Source: an uncultured Bacteroidales bacterium (GTDB lineage Bacteria > Bacteroidota > Bacteroidia > Bacteroidales > UBA932). Taken from it: a DNA stretch of 44,896 nucleotides. Each line of letters begins with the position of its first letter. Position 1 is the first letter of the stretch. The position numbers and the translations under genes were made by a program. The DNA lies in NCBI GenBank assembly GCA_947306365.1, contig CAMZGD010000020.1, positions 1 to 44,896 on the forward strand, given 5' to 3'. The notes under the pieces were generated by a model that was given only the letters and a program-made list of their open reading frames with translations, was not told the origin of the DNA and made no database searches. Of the stretch, positions 8,869 through 17,913 are shown in pieces.

Positions 8869-10215
8869 TCAGAACCGGGTGTAGATGAATGGATTGTTGG
8901 TGGCGCCGACCAGCAGGGCCGTGCTGATGCACAGCAGGGCGACCGCGAAGACGAGTTTCGAGACCGTCAGGACGCCGCCGGACAGGCGACTACTGCTCGC
9001 CAGGCGGGCCATCCAGCGGCCCAGCGGCAGACAGCAGGCCACCGCCGCGATCCAGAGCCAGAACCGGGAACGCAGCGCACTGCCGACGGTAAAGTCGGTC
9101 AGCGAAGCGGCATTTCCGAAGAGTATCCGGAAAAAGTCGGCCATCCGGCTGAAATCCACGAAATAGAAAATGCCCCACCCCAGGATGACGAGCAGCAGGC
9201 TGCCGGCGTGACGTACCACGGCAGGGACCTTCCAGCGCAGGACCGTGTATTTTTCCACCGCCACGATCATTCCGAAATAGAGGCCCCACACCACGAAATT
9301 CCAGCTGGCACCGTGCCAAAGGCCCGTCAGGAACCAGACGACCAGGATGTTCAGGAACTGGTGACGGCGGTTTCCGCCCATCGGGATATAGAGGTAATCG
9401 CGGAAGAAGCTGCCCAGCGAGATGTGCCAGCGACGCCAGAAATCCGTGATCGAGTCACAGCAGTACGGATGGTCGAAGTTTTCCTTGAAATGGAATCCCA
9501 GGCAGCGTCCGATGCCGATGGCCATGTCGGAATAGCCGGAAAAGTCGAAATAGATCTGCAGCGTGAAGGCCAGCAGGCCCACCCAGGCCCCCGCCGTCGA
9601 AAGCCCGGCCAGGTCGCCGGCCAGGAACTGGTCGGAAATCCCGGACAACTGGTTGGCGAGGATCACTTTCTTGCCCAGGCCGACCAGGAAGCGGAAACTG
9701 CCGTCAGCCACGTCGTCCAAGCCGACGTGCCGGTCGGAAATCTCCCGGGCGATCGTACCGTAGCGCACGATCGGGCCCGCGATCAGCTGCGGGAACATCG
9801 AGATGTAGAGCAGCAGGTCGCCGAAACGGCGCTGAGCCGGACTCTCCTTCCGGTAAACGTCAATCAGATAGGAGATCGACTGGAACGTGTAGAAACTGAT
9901 GCCGATGGGCAGCGAGAACACGCCCAGGTACTTGAATGCGCCCAGGATGGCGATGTTGCAGGTCAGTCCCGCCACCAGGAAGAACGTCCTTCCCTTCCCC
10001 TTGCGGTCGATGCCCCGGCCGAACAGCCAGTTCAGCAGCGCACAAAGGATGAGCAGGATGACGTAGACCGGTTCGCCCCACGCATAAAAGAGCAGCGAGA
10101 AAGCGACCAGCACGCCATTCTTCACCCGATTGCCTTCCGCCAGGCCCGCGAGCAGATAGCAGATCGCGAAGGCCGGCAGGAAGGCAAAGAGGAAGAAAAG
10201 GTCGGCAAATACCAT
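8869..10215 (-). CDS. AlgI-like MBOAT membrane O-acyltransferase
   Basis: A 448-residue polytopic membrane protein of the MBOAT family. It has the conserved region around residues 215-305: FDFSGYSDMAIG, DFWRRWHISLG, RDYLYIPMGGN and TGLWHGASWNF, where His301 is the expected catalytic residue and His264 is also conserved. Relatives such as AlgI and PatA pass acetyl groups across the membrane to a periplasmic partner that O-acetylates a polysaccharide or peptidoglycan. The adjacent DHHW protein is the natural partner. The ATG abuts the etfA stop codon with no gap, so this gene appears joined to the butyrate operon. Confidence 0.92.
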   Translation of the reverse strand: MVFADLFFLFAFLPAFAICYLLAGLAEGNRVKNGVLVAFSLLFYAWGEPVYVILLILCALLNWLFGRGIDRKGKGRTFFLVAGLTCNIAILGAFKYLGVFSLPIGISFYTFQSISYLIDVYRKESPAQRRFGDLLLYISMFPQLIAGPIVRYGTIAREISDRHVGLDDVADGSFRFLVGLGKKVILANQLSGISDQFLAGDLAGLSTAGAWVGLLAFTLQIYFDFSGYSDMAIGIGRCLGFHFKENFDHPYCCDSITDFWRRWHISLGSFFRDYLYIPMGGNRRHQFLNILVVWFLTGLWHGASWNFVVWGLYFGMIVAVEKYTVLRWKVPAVVRHAGSLLLVILGWGIFYFVDFSRMADFFRILFGNAASLTDFTVGSALRSRFWLWIAAVACCLPLGRWMARLASSSRLSGGVLTVSKLVFAVALLCISTALLVGATNNPFIYTRF

Positions 10216-11223
10216 TTAGTCGGCAAGATCCTTCTTCAGGCGCTCCGTGAGCAGCGGCACGACCTTGTTCAGGTCACACACGATGCCCAGGTCAGAGACG
10301 CTGAAGATCGGCGCGAACTTGTCCTTGTTGACGGCGATGATCGTCTCGGACTCCTCCATGCCGGCCAGGTGCTGGATGGCGCCGGAGATGCCCAGGGCGA
10401 AATAGACGGCCGGACGCACGGTCTTGCCGGTCTGCCCTACCTGACGGTCGTGCGGCATCACGCCGGCATCGACCATCGCGCGGGAAGACGACACCTCGCC
10501 GCCCAGGACCGTTGCCAGTTCCTGCAGCATCGCGAAGCCTTCCTTGCAGCCGACACCGCGGCCGCCAGACACCAGGATCTTGGCGTCAGCGATGTCGACC
10601 GCCGTCTTCTGTTCCTTCACCGTCTTGACGAGCTTGACCACGAACTTGCTTTCGTCGAACTTCGGCCGGAAATCGACGATCTCGGCCTTGCGTCCGAAGT
10701 CGGGAACCGCCTTCGGCATCACGCCGGGACGCACGGTGGACATCTGCGGACGGTGCTCGGGACACTTGATGGTGGCCATCAGGTTGCCGCCGAAAGCCGG
10801 ACGGGTCATTTCGAACTCGTGCGTTTCCTCGTTGATCGTCAGCTTGGTGCAGTCGGCCGTCAGGCCGGTTCCCAGGCGCGCCGCGATGCGTGGTGCCAGG
10901 TCGCGGCCGATGGTCGTGGCGCCATACATCAGGATCGAGGGCTTGAAGGCGTTCACCGCCTGGAAGACAGCCTGCGTGTACTGTTCGGTCACATAATCCT
11001 TGAGCAGCACGTCATCGATCACGATCACCTTGTCGGCGCCGTACGCCACGAGCGTCTGCGCCTTGTCGGCGATCTGGTAGCCCGCCAGGATGGCGACGAC
11101 CTTCTCGCCGGTAACGGCGGCCAGGTCGCGCGCCTTGCCGATCAGTTCCAGGGCGACCGGTTGGATCTCACCGTCCCGCTGTTCGGCAAATACATAGATA
11201 TCTTTATATTCAGAAAAATCCAT
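10216..11223 (-). CDS. etfA: Electron transfer flavoprotein alpha subunit
   Basis: A 335-residue EtfA. The C-terminal FAD domain is clear: [47 protein letters not shown] and [15 protein letters not shown]. With EtfB it forms the partner of butyryl-CoA dehydrogenase. In anaerobes such Bcd-Etf complexes bifurcate electrons from NADH to crotonyl-CoA and ferredoxin; bifurcation here is inferred from the bcd-etfB-etfA context. No ferredoxin domain is fused to it. It lies 19 bp after etfB. Confidence 0.95.
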   Translation of the reverse strand: MDFSEYKDIYVFAEQRDGEIQPVALELIGKARDLAAVTGEKVVAILAGYQIADKAQTLVAYGADKVIVIDDVLLKDYVTEQYTQAVFQAVNAFKPSILMYGATTIGRDLAPRIAARLGTGLTADCTKLTINEETHEFEMTRPAFGGNLMATIKCPEHRPQMSTVRPGVMPKAVPDFGRKAEIVDFRPKFDESKFVVKLVKTVKEQKTAVDIADAKILVSGGRGVGCKEGFAMLQELATVLGGEVSSSRAMVDAGVMPHDRQVGQTGKTVRPAVYFALGISGAIQHLAGMEESETIIAVNKDKFAPIFSVSDLGIVCDLNKVVPLLTERLKKDLAD

Positions 11224-11242
11224 AGCGTTACGTTTTAGACGG

Positions 11243-12028
11243 TTAGATGATGTGTTTCTCCTTCAGTTTGGCAACGATCAGCTCCACGGCCGCTTCCGCG
11301 TCCACTTCGTGGATCTGGCCGGGGGCTTTCAGTTCCTTGGTGAACGACTTGACGACCTTGGTCGGGGAGCCCTTGAGGCCGAGTTCGGTCTCGGGCACGT
11401 CGATCCGGTCGGCGCCCCAGACTTCCACTTCCTTCCCGTAGGCATCCACGATGCCGCCCACGCTCATATAGCGCGGCTTGACAGCCGACGCGAGGCAGGT
11501 AAGCAGCGCCTTGCCCTGGAATTCGAGGACCTGGTAGCCGTCTTCCGTTTCCTTGGTCACCGTGAACTTCTTCGCGGCTTCGTCGTATTCGAGGCCGGCG
11601 ACATACGAGATCTGCGGGATGCCCAGATGCTCGGAAATCTCCGGACCTACCTGCGCGGTGTCACCGTCGATGGCCTGTCGGCCGGCGATGATCAGGTCCC
11701 ACTCGAGCTTGCGCGCCACACCGGCAAGGGCCTTGGAGGTAGCCAGGGTGTCGGCGCCGCCGAGCTTGCGGTCGGTCAGCAGGATAGCGCGGTCGGCGCC
11801 CATCGCGAAGGCTTCGCGCAGGATGATCTCAGCCGCGGGGATGCCCATCGTAACGACAGTCACCTCGGCGCCGAAACGGTCCTTGAGCTGCAGTGCGAAT
11901 TCAAGACCGCCCTTGTCGTCCGGATTCATGATGGCGGGGACGCCTTCGCGGACCAGGGTCTTGGTCACCGGATCGATCTTGATCTCGGTGGTATCGGGAA
12001 CTTGCTTGATACAGACTAGAATTTTCAT
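11243..12028 (-). CDS. etfB: Electron transfer flavoprotein beta subunit
   Basis: A 261-residue EtfB, normal length. It begins MKILVCIKQVPDT and carries AGRQAIDGDTAQVGPE (about 115-130), a flavin-binding segment typical of the clostridial and Bacteroidota butyryl-CoA dehydrogenase-linked Etf group. It pairs with the following EtfA and transfers electrons with the acyl-CoA dehydrogenase encoded 12 bp upstream. Confidence 0.95.
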   Translation of the reverse strand: MKILVCIKQVPDTTEIKIDPVTKTLVREGVPAIMNPDDKGGLEFALQLKDRFGAEVTVVTMGIPAAEIILREAFAMGADRAILLTDRKLGGADTLATSKALAGVARKLEWDLIIAGRQAIDGDTAQVGPEISEHLGIPQISYVAGLEYDEAAKKFTVTKETEDGYQVLEFQGKALLTCLASAVKPRYMSVGGIVDAYGKEVEVWGADRIDVPETELGLKGSPTKVVKSFTKELKAPGQIHEVDAEAAVELIVAKLKEKHII

Positions 12029-12040
12029 CGTACGCTCCTC

Positions 12041-13204
12041 CTACTTGATTTTACCGAACAGTTTACCTGCAATGACCATACGCTGGACTTCAGACGTGCC
12101 CTCGTAGATCTCCGTGATCTTGGCGTCGCGCATCATCCGTTCCACCGGATACTCGCGGGTATAGCCGTAACCGCCGTGGAACTGCACGCACTTGGTGGTC
12201 ACCTCCATCGCGACTTCGGCGGCATAGAGTTTCGCCATCGCCGCGTCGGCGGAGAAATTGACGCGCGGATTGGCCACATGCTCGTCTTCCTTGAACGCTG
12301 CGCTGCGCACCAGCAGGCGCGCCGCCTCGATCTTGGTCTTGAGGTCGGCCATCTGGAACTGCGTGTTCTGGAACTTGGCGATCGCCTTGCCGAACTGCTT
12401 GCGCTCCTTGGTGTACTTGACGGTCTCGTCGAGGGCGCCCTGGGCGATGCCGAGGGCCTGCGAGGCGATGCCGATACGGCCGCCGTCGAGCGTCATCATC
12501 GCGATCTTGAAGCCCTCGCCCACCTTGCCGAGCAGGTTTTCCTTCGGAATGCGGCAGTTCGTGAAGATCAGTTCGGCCGTGGCGCTGCCGCGGATACCCA
12601 TCTTCAGTTCTTTCTTGCCCACGGCGAAGCCGGGCGTCGTCGCCTCCACGATGAAGGCCGAAATGCCCTTCGTGCCGAGCGACTTGTCGGTCATCGCGAT
12701 GACGATGTACACGTCGGCATGTCCGGCGTTGGTGATGAAGATCTTGTTGCCGTTGATCACCCATTCGTCCCCGACGGGCACGGCCGTCGTCTGCTGGCCG
12801 GCCGCATCCGTACCGGCGTTCGGCTCAGTGAGGCCGAAGGCGCCGATCCACTCGCCGGAGGCGAGCTTGGGGACATACTTCATCTTCTGCTCCTCCGTGC
12901 CGAACTGGAGGATCGGCGACATGCAGAGCGATGTGTGGGCGGAAACGACCACACCGGTCGTGGCGCAGCAGCGCGAAAGCTCTTCGACGGCGATGGAATA
13001 CATGATGTTGTCGCCGCCGGCCCCGCCGTACTGCTTCGGGACGGGAATGCCGAAGATGCCCAGACGGGCCATCTTTTCGACCGTTTCCTGCGGGAAGCGT
13101 TCCTGCTCGTCGATCTCGGCAGCCAGCGGCTTGACCTCCTTTTCGGCGAACTCGCGGATCATCTGGCGGAACAGTTCCTGGGTCTTATTGAGATTGAAAT
13201 CCAT
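12041..13204 (-). CDS. bcd: Short-chain acyl-CoA (butyryl-CoA) dehydrogenase
   Basis: A 387-residue acyl-CoA dehydrogenase of full length. It has the FAD-binding AFGLTEPNAGTDA (122-134) and FITNAGHADVY segments, the RKQFGKAIAKFQ region and YEGTSEVQR, in which Glu368 is the expected catalytic base. It reduces crotonyl-CoA to butyryl-CoA, the electron-accepting step of the pathway. The context with etfBA and kal supports butyryl-CoA specificity; sequence alone cannot exclude another short-chain substrate. Confidence 0.93.
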   Translation of the reverse strand: MDFNLNKTQELFRQMIREFAEKEVKPLAAEIDEQERFPQETVEKMARLGIFGIPVPKQYGGAGGDNIMYSIAVEELSRCCATTGVVVSAHTSLCMSPILQFGTEEQKMKYVPKLASGEWIGAFGLTEPNAGTDAAGQQTTAVPVGDEWVINGNKIFITNAGHADVYIVIAMTDKSLGTKGISAFIVEATTPGFAVGKKELKMGIRGSATAELIFTNCRIPKENLLGKVGEGFKIAMMTLDGGRIGIASQALGIAQGALDETVKYTKERKQFGKAIAKFQNTQFQMADLKTKIEAARLLVRSAAFKEDEHVANPRVNFSADAAMAKLYAAEVAMEVTTKCVQFHGGYGYTREYPVERMMRDAKITEIYEGTSEVQRMVIAGKLFGKIK

Positions 13205-13227
13205 ACTGAATGAACGGTTTTCTTCGA

Positions 13228-14064
13228 TTAATACTTGTAGAATCCCTCACCGGTCTTGCGGCCGAGCAGGCCGGCACGCACCATCTTGCGGAGCAGCGGA
13301 TGCGGACGGTATTTCGGATCGCCGAATTCCTTATACAGCACTTCCATAATAGCCAGGTTTACATCGTTTCCGATCAGGTCGGCCAGCGCCAGCGGGCCCA
13401 TCGGATGGTTGGCTCCAAGCATCATGCACTTGTCGATGTCTTCGGCGGTAGCGATGCCGTCGGCAAGGATGCCGACCGCCTCGTTGATCATCGGGATCAG
13501 GATGCGGTTCACCACGAAGCCGGGGGCTTCCTTCACCTCGACGGGCTGCTTGCCGATGGAGGCAGCCAGGTCGACGACGCACTTGCAAACCTCGTCGCTG
13601 GTCAGCTGGCCGCGGATCACCTCTACAAGCGCCATCCGGTCAGCCGGATTGAAGAAATGCATGCCGATGAACTGTGCCGGACGGCTGGTGCAGGCCGCAA
13701 TCTCGGTGATGCTCAGCGAGCTGCTGTTGGTGGCGAAGACGGTTTCAGGCTTGCAGATACCGTCCAGCAGCGTGAAGACATCTTTCTTGAGCTGCATATC
13801 CTCGACGGCAGCCTCGATGACGAGGTCGGCGTCAGCGAAAGTGGAATACTCCGTTGTGGTCGTGATGTTCGCCAGAATGGCATCCATCGCGTCCTGGGCG
13901 ATCTTGCCCTTTTCGACGAGCTTGCTGTAGCCCTTCGAAATGGAAGCCATAGCCTTGTCGAGGCTGGCTTGGGTACGGCTCTTCATGACGACGGGCATCT
14001 TGGCGGCAAAAGCCTTCACGATGCCTTTAGCCATCGTACCGGTTCCAATAACGCAAATTTTCAT
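13228..14064 (-). CDS. hbd: 3-hydroxybutyryl-CoA dehydrogenase
   Basis: A 278-residue NAD(P)-dependent dehydrogenase. The N-terminal Rossmann motif is [15 protein letters not shown], followed by [14 protein letters not shown] and [11 protein letters not shown], where the His is catalytic. The C-terminal domain has [18 protein letters not shown] and ends NPMGP-like plus [11 protein letters not shown]. It interconverts acetoacetyl-CoA and 3-hydroxybutyryl-CoA. This step is not needed for the core lysine route; it would connect the acetoacetyl-CoA made by AtoDA to crotonyl-CoA. Confidence 0.93.
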   Translation of the reverse strand: MKICVIGTGTMAKGIVKAFAAKMPVVMKSRTQASLDKAMASISKGYSKLVEKGKIAQDAMDAILANITTTTEYSTFADADLVIEAAVEDMQLKKDVFTLLDGICKPETVFATNSSSLSITEIAACTSRPAQFIGMHFFNPADRMALVEVIRGQLTSDEVCKCVVDLAASIGKQPVEVKEAPGFVVNRILIPMINEAVGILADGIATAEDIDKCMMLGANHPMGPLALADLIGNDVNLAIMEVLYKEFGDPKYRPHPLLRKMVRAGLLGRKTGEGFYKY

Positions 14065-14086
14065 AGGGTTGATTATTTAATGTTTG

Positions 14087-14866
14087 TCATTCATTCTTGA
14101 AAACGGCGGGACGCTTCCCGAGGAAGGCGGCCATGCCCTCCTTCTGGTCGGCCGTCGCGAAGCACTTCGCGAAATACTGGTTCTCGAGGGCGAGCGATTC
14201 ATCCACGTCAAGATCGTAATTCTCGTTGATGCAGGCCTTTGCATAGCCCACTGCGATGGGAGCGTTCTTCAGGATGGCGTTGACGACGGCATCCACGGCC
14301 GGCATCAGCTCCTCCGGGGTCACCACGCTGTTTACGAGCCCGATGCGCAATGCCTCGGCGGCATCGATCATCCGTCCCGTGTAGATGAGTTCCTTGGCGA
14401 TTCCCTGCCCCACCAGCTTCGGAAGCCGGTACGTGCCGGAGAATCCGGGGATGATGCCAAGTCCCACCTCGGGCTGGCCAAAGCGCGCCTTCGCCGACGC
14501 GATGCGGATGTCACAGGCCATCGCCAGCTCGCAGCCGCCGCCCAGGGCGAAACCGTTGACAGCTGCGATTACCGGGAACGGCAGGTCCTCGATCTTCTTG
14601 AAGACCGCCGCGCCGCGTCGGCCGAAGGCCAGTCCTTCCTGCTCGGAAAGATGCGCCATCTCCGAGATGTCGGCGCCGGCCACGAACGCCTTGCCTTCTC
14701 CCGTGATCACCAGCACCCGCATGGTATCAGGGTCCAGCGCATCGACAAACGCGTCCAATTCGCCGAGAATCGTCGAATTGAGGGCATTCAGCGTGGAGGG
14801 CGACGAGATGGTCAGCACGACGACGCCCTCCCGGGGGGAATGCTGTTTCAGAAACTGGTATTCCAT
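14087..14866 (-). CDS. crt: Enoyl-CoA hydratase (crotonase)
   Basis: A 259-residue crotonase-fold enzyme. The oxyanion-hole segments and both catalytic acidic positions are present: AGADISEM, then NGFALGGGCELAMACD and FGQPEVGLGIIPGFSGT. It hydrates crotonyl-CoA to 3-hydroxybutyryl-CoA or runs in reverse. It lies between atoA (12 bp) and hbd (22 bp), so it probably works with Hbd to join acetoacetyl-CoA and crotonyl-CoA. Confidence 0.93.
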   Translation of the reverse strand: MEYQFLKQHSPREGVVVLTISSPSTLNALNSTILGELDAFVDALDPDTMRVLVITGEGKAFVAGADISEMAHLSEQEGLAFGRRGAAVFKKIEDLPFPVIAAVNGFALGGGCELAMACDIRIASAKARFGQPEVGLGIIPGFSGTYRLPKLVGQGIAKELIYTGRMIDAAEALRIGLVNSVVTPEELMPAVDAVVNAILKNAPIAVGYAKACINENYDLDVDESLALENQYFAKCFATADQKEGMAAFLGKRPAVFKNE

Positions 14867-14878
14867 CGTCTGCCTTCG

Positions 14879-15538
14879 TTACTGGGCCATCGGCTTGAGG
14901 TCCGGGGCAATGATGAGTATCGCCTGCGTGGCTTCCTGCACCTGTTCCACGGTGAATTCCGGATTGATCTCCCGGAGCACGAGGCCTTCGGGGGTCACGT
15001 CCATCACGCCCATCTCGGTGATGATCATGTTGACCTGATGCGCAGCCGTGAGCGGAAGGTTGCACTCCTTCATGATCTTGTGGTTGCCCTTCTGGGTATG
15101 TTCCATCGCCACGATCACGCGCTTGGCGCCGACGACGAGGTCCATCGCACCGCCCATGCCCGGCGTCAGCTTGCCCGGAATCATCCAGTTGGCCAGGTTG
15201 CCCTTCTCGTCCACCTGCATGGCGCCCAGGAACGTGCAGTCCACGTGACCGCCGCGGATGATCAGGAAAGAATCGGCCGAAGAGCAGGCATACGCACCCG
15301 GATACGCCGTGATGTAGGCGCCGCCGGCGTTGACGTAATCCTTGTCTTCCTTGCCGGGCTCCGGAGCCGGACCCATGCCGACCAGGCCGTTCTCGGACTG
15401 GAGCGTCACGTTCACGCCTTCGGGAAGGTAGTTTGGAATCGCGGTCGGAAGGCCGATGCCGAGGTTCACCACGTCGCCGTCCTTGAGTTCCAGGGCCGCA
15501 CGGCGCGCAATCGTTTCTCTGATTTGTGCTTTGTCCAT
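14879..15538 (-). CDS. atoA: Acetoacetate:butyryl-CoA CoA-transferase, subunit B
   Basis: A 219-residue family I CoA-transferase beta subunit. The catalytic Glu lies in [10 protein letters not shown] (Glu49), which forms the glutamyl-CoA intermediate. [23 protein letters not shown] is the usual following block. In the lysine pathway the enzyme passes CoA from butyryl-CoA to acetoacetate, giving butyrate and acetoacetyl-CoA. Its partner subunit atoD is the first gene of the same run about 8 kb upstream, an unusual separation. Confidence 0.92.
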   Translation of the reverse strand: MDKAQIRETIARRAALELKDGDVVNLGIGLPTAIPNYLPEGVNVTLQSENGLVGMGPAPEPGKEDKDYVNAGGAYITAYPGAYACSSADSFLIIRGGHVDCTFLGAMQVDEKGNLANWMIPGKLTPGMGGAMDLVVGAKRVIVAMEHTQKGNHKIMKECNLPLTAAHQVNMIITEMGVMDVTPEGLVLREINPEFTVEQVQEATQAILIIAPDLKPMAQ

Positions 15539-15559
15539 ACTTGTAAGATTTTGATATTG

Positions 15560-16354
15560 TTATTTCTTGGTATTCATTCTCTTGACGAATTCTTGCGCAA
15601 CGAACGAAGCCACATCGTCGGCATACGTTCCAGCGCCGAACCCGGCGTCGTAACCCAGCTCCTTCGCGAGCTCGTGCGAGATGCGAGGACCACCGCACAC
15701 CACAATCAGCTTGTCGCGGAGGTTTTCCGCTTCCAACAGTTCGATCAGTTCCGTGAGGTTCTTGATGTGCACATCCTTCTGCGTGACCGTCTGCGACACA
15801 AGCAGGGCGTCGGCGTGGAGTTCGAGCGCTTTGGCAATGAATTCCTCGTTCGGCACCTGGCTGCCCATGTTATAGGCCTCGAACATGTCGTACCGTTCGA
15901 TGCCGTAGTGGCCCGCATAGCCTTTCATGTTCATGATGGCGTCAATGCCCACCGTATGGGCGTCGGTTCCCGTAGAGGCGCCCACCACGACCAGTTTCCG
16001 GCCGATGTTCTGCCGGATGTATTCGTCGGTCTCCTTCATTTCCATCACCGAAGATTCGACCTTCGGCACATAGATGGACGTGTAATCCACGGTATAGACG
16101 GTGCTTCCGTAGCAGTTGAAGAACGTGTAACCCGGGGTAAGCTCCTGATAGAACACCACCAGCGGGTTGTTGAAGCCCATCTCCTTGAGCAGCTGCTTGG
16201 CCGCTTCCACCGCCTCCGGGCCGCACGGGACGGGCAGCGTGAAGCTCAGCTGCACCTTCCCGTCGTTCATCGTATCCCCGTACGGTTTTACTTTCGTAAG
16301 GTCCAAGGTCTTGTCGAAATCCTTGGCATCCATTGAATAAAGTCCGCCACTCAT
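15560..16354 (-). CDS. kamE: Lysine 5,6-aminomutase beta subunit (cobalamin-binding)
   Basis: A 264-residue KamE. The cobalamin motif DxHxxG is at 131-136 (DAHTVG), so His133 is the lower cobalt ligand, and Lys144 in NMKGYAGHYG is the lysine that binds pyridoxal phosphate; both numbers match the Clostridium sticklandii enzyme when the first ATG is used. A Rossmann-like B12 domain follows (LLVSQTVTQKDVH, VVCGGPRIS). With KamD it moves the terminal amino group of beta-lysine to give 3,5-diaminohexanoate. It starts 2 bp after kamD. Confidence 0.96.
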   Translation of the reverse strand: MSGGLYSMDAKDFDKTLDLTKVKPYGDTMNDGKVQLSFTLPVPCGPEAVEAAKQLLKEMGFNNPLVVFYQELTPGYTFFNCYGSTVYTVDYTSIYVPKVESSVMEMKETDEYIRQNIGRKLVVVGASTGTDAHTVGIDAIMNMKGYAGHYGIERYDMFEAYNMGSQVPNEEFIAKALELHADALLVSQTVTQKDVHIKNLTELIELLEAENLRDKLIVVCGGPRISHELAKELGYDAGFGAGTYADDVASFVAQEFVKRMNTKK

Positions 16355-16356
16355 CG

Positions 16357-17913
16357 TTATCTCCTCCCTTTCATCAAATCAATAAACGGATTGGAATAAT
16401 TCGCTCCCTTGGGAACAACGCCGTCAAGGCCCTTGCCACCGTCCTTCGGACGCTTCACGTCGCCGAACTTGCCCTTCTCAAGGGCGTTGAAAAGCCCTTC
16501 CTTGACGAGTTCCTCGAGCAGCGCGACGGCATTGTCCAGCACCAGCGCGGCACGCTGGCGGATGATGCCGCCCTCCTTGAACTCCATCTCCTCGCCGATG
16601 TCCCGCATATTGTTGAAAATGTAGCGGGCATTCTCGATGGAAAGATAGCGGTCGCTCATGAAGGGCGTATGGATGGCCTCGGTCGGCATACCCAGCAGCT
16701 GGATGCCCTGATGGGTCCAGATGCCGATGATGTTGAACAGGGCGTCCTGGATATGGCCACGGAAGATGTTGCCGGTCATGAACTTGGTCGGCGGCATATA
16801 TTTCAGCGTGGCTTTCGGGAAGATCTCGCGCGTCATCTGGGCCTGCGCCAGTTCGTACAGGAAACCGTTGGTCAGCATCGGATCCATCTCGAAGGCGTGC
16901 CCCAGGCCCATCTGTTCCTCGGGCAGCCCGGCCAGCAGGGCCAGCTGCTCGTTGATGATGTCGGAAGCCAGCACCGTGTGGGCGGCCTCCACCGCGTCGG
17001 CGGTGGTCAGGTAGTTGTCCTCGCCCGTATTGATGATCACACCGGCGAAGCCGTTGATCACGCGCGAGAAGAACTGGTCCACCAGCGTACGCTGCATGTT
17101 GATGTCGCGGAACAGGATGCCGTAGAGCGCGTCGTTGAGCATCACGTCGAGGCCCTCGAAAGCGCCCATGATGGCGATTTCAGGCATGCACAGGCCCGAG
17201 CAGTAGTTGCACAGACGGATGTAGCGGCCCACCTCCTCGCCCACCTTGTCGAGGGCGGCGCGCATGATGCGGAAATTCTCCTGCGTGGCGAAGGTGCCGC
17301 CGAAGCCTTCGGTCGTAGCGCCATAGGGAACGTAATCGAGCAGCGACTGGCCCGTCGTACGGATGACCGCGATCACGTCGGCACCCTGCCTGGCGCCGGC
17401 CTCGGCCTGGACTACGTCTTCATAGATGTTGCCGGTGGCCACGATGATATAAAGGTATGGCTTGGGGCCTTCCCCCAGCGTTTTCAGATACGCCTCGCGC
17501 CGGCTGCGGCGTGCCCGTATCCGTTCGATCGAACCATTGATGACAGGTTGCAGGGCGGCTTCCGCTTTCTTTCTGTCGGCAATGCCGACTTTTGTCAGGT
17601 CGAGGGAACCATCGGCAACCGCCTCTGCGATTTCCTGCGGCGTCCTGCCCGTAGCGACCATGGCATTGCCGATGTAGAACATCACGCCCTGCCCCAGCAC
17701 GCCGGCCCCCTTGAGGGAGTCGACGACTACGTTCGGCAGCGGGACCTGATTCTCATCGACACCGTCGATGCCCAGCAGCCGGCAGATGGTACGCTCCACG
17801 GCCACGGTCGTGTACCCGTCGGCGAACGATTGCACGTCTTCCGCAATCTGTCGCGCCAGGAACCGCGCCCTGTCGACCTTCCGCTGGTCCAGTCCAAGTT
17901 TGCTCTTATTCAT
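16357..17913 (-). CDS. kamD: Lysine 5,6-aminomutase alpha subunit
   Basis: A 518-residue catalytic TIM-barrel subunit with the expected full length. It opens with GLDQRKVDRARFLARQIAEDV and contains VATGNIYEDVVQAEAGARQGADVIAVIRTTGQSLLDYVP-type segments (about 240-280) that hold the pyridoxal phosphate and adenosylcobalamin site. It acts on beta-lysine from KamA together with KamE. The start overlaps the kamC stop by 8 bp, a sign of coupled translation with the reactivase gene. Confidence 0.96.
   Translation of the reverse strand: MNKSKLGLDQRKVDRARFLARQIAEDVQSFADGYTTVAVERTICRLLGIDGVDENQVPLPNVVVDSLKGAGVLGQGVMFYIGNAMVATGRTPQEIAEAVADGSLDLTKVGIADRKKAEAALQPVINGSIERIRARRSRREAYLKTLGEGPKPYLYIIVATGNIYEDVVQAEAGARQGADVIAVIRTTGQSLLDYVPYGATTEGFGGTFATQENFRIMRAALDKVGEEVGRYIRLCNYCSGLCMPEIAIMGAFEGLDVMLNDALYGILFRDINMQRTLVDQFFSRVINGFAGVIINTGEDNYLTTADAVEAAHTVLASDIINEQLALLAGLPEEQMGLGHAFEMDPMLTNGFLYELAQAQMTREIFPKATLKYMPPTKFMTGNIFRGHIQDALFNIIGIWTHQGIQLLGMPTEAIHTPFMSDRYLSIENARYIFNNMRDIGEEMEFKEGGIIRQRAALVLDNAVALLEELVKEGLFNALEKGKFGDVKRPKDGGKGLDGVVPKGANYSNPFIDLMKGRR

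Noticed and set aside
8836-11238. Very long open frame on the plus strand opposite the MBOAT and etfA genes (about 800 codons)
   Set aside because: It is antisense to two clear genes, has no family motif, and similar long antisense frames occur opposite 6948-8867, 14087-16354, 16357-17913 and 20159-22486, as expected from high GC codon bias.
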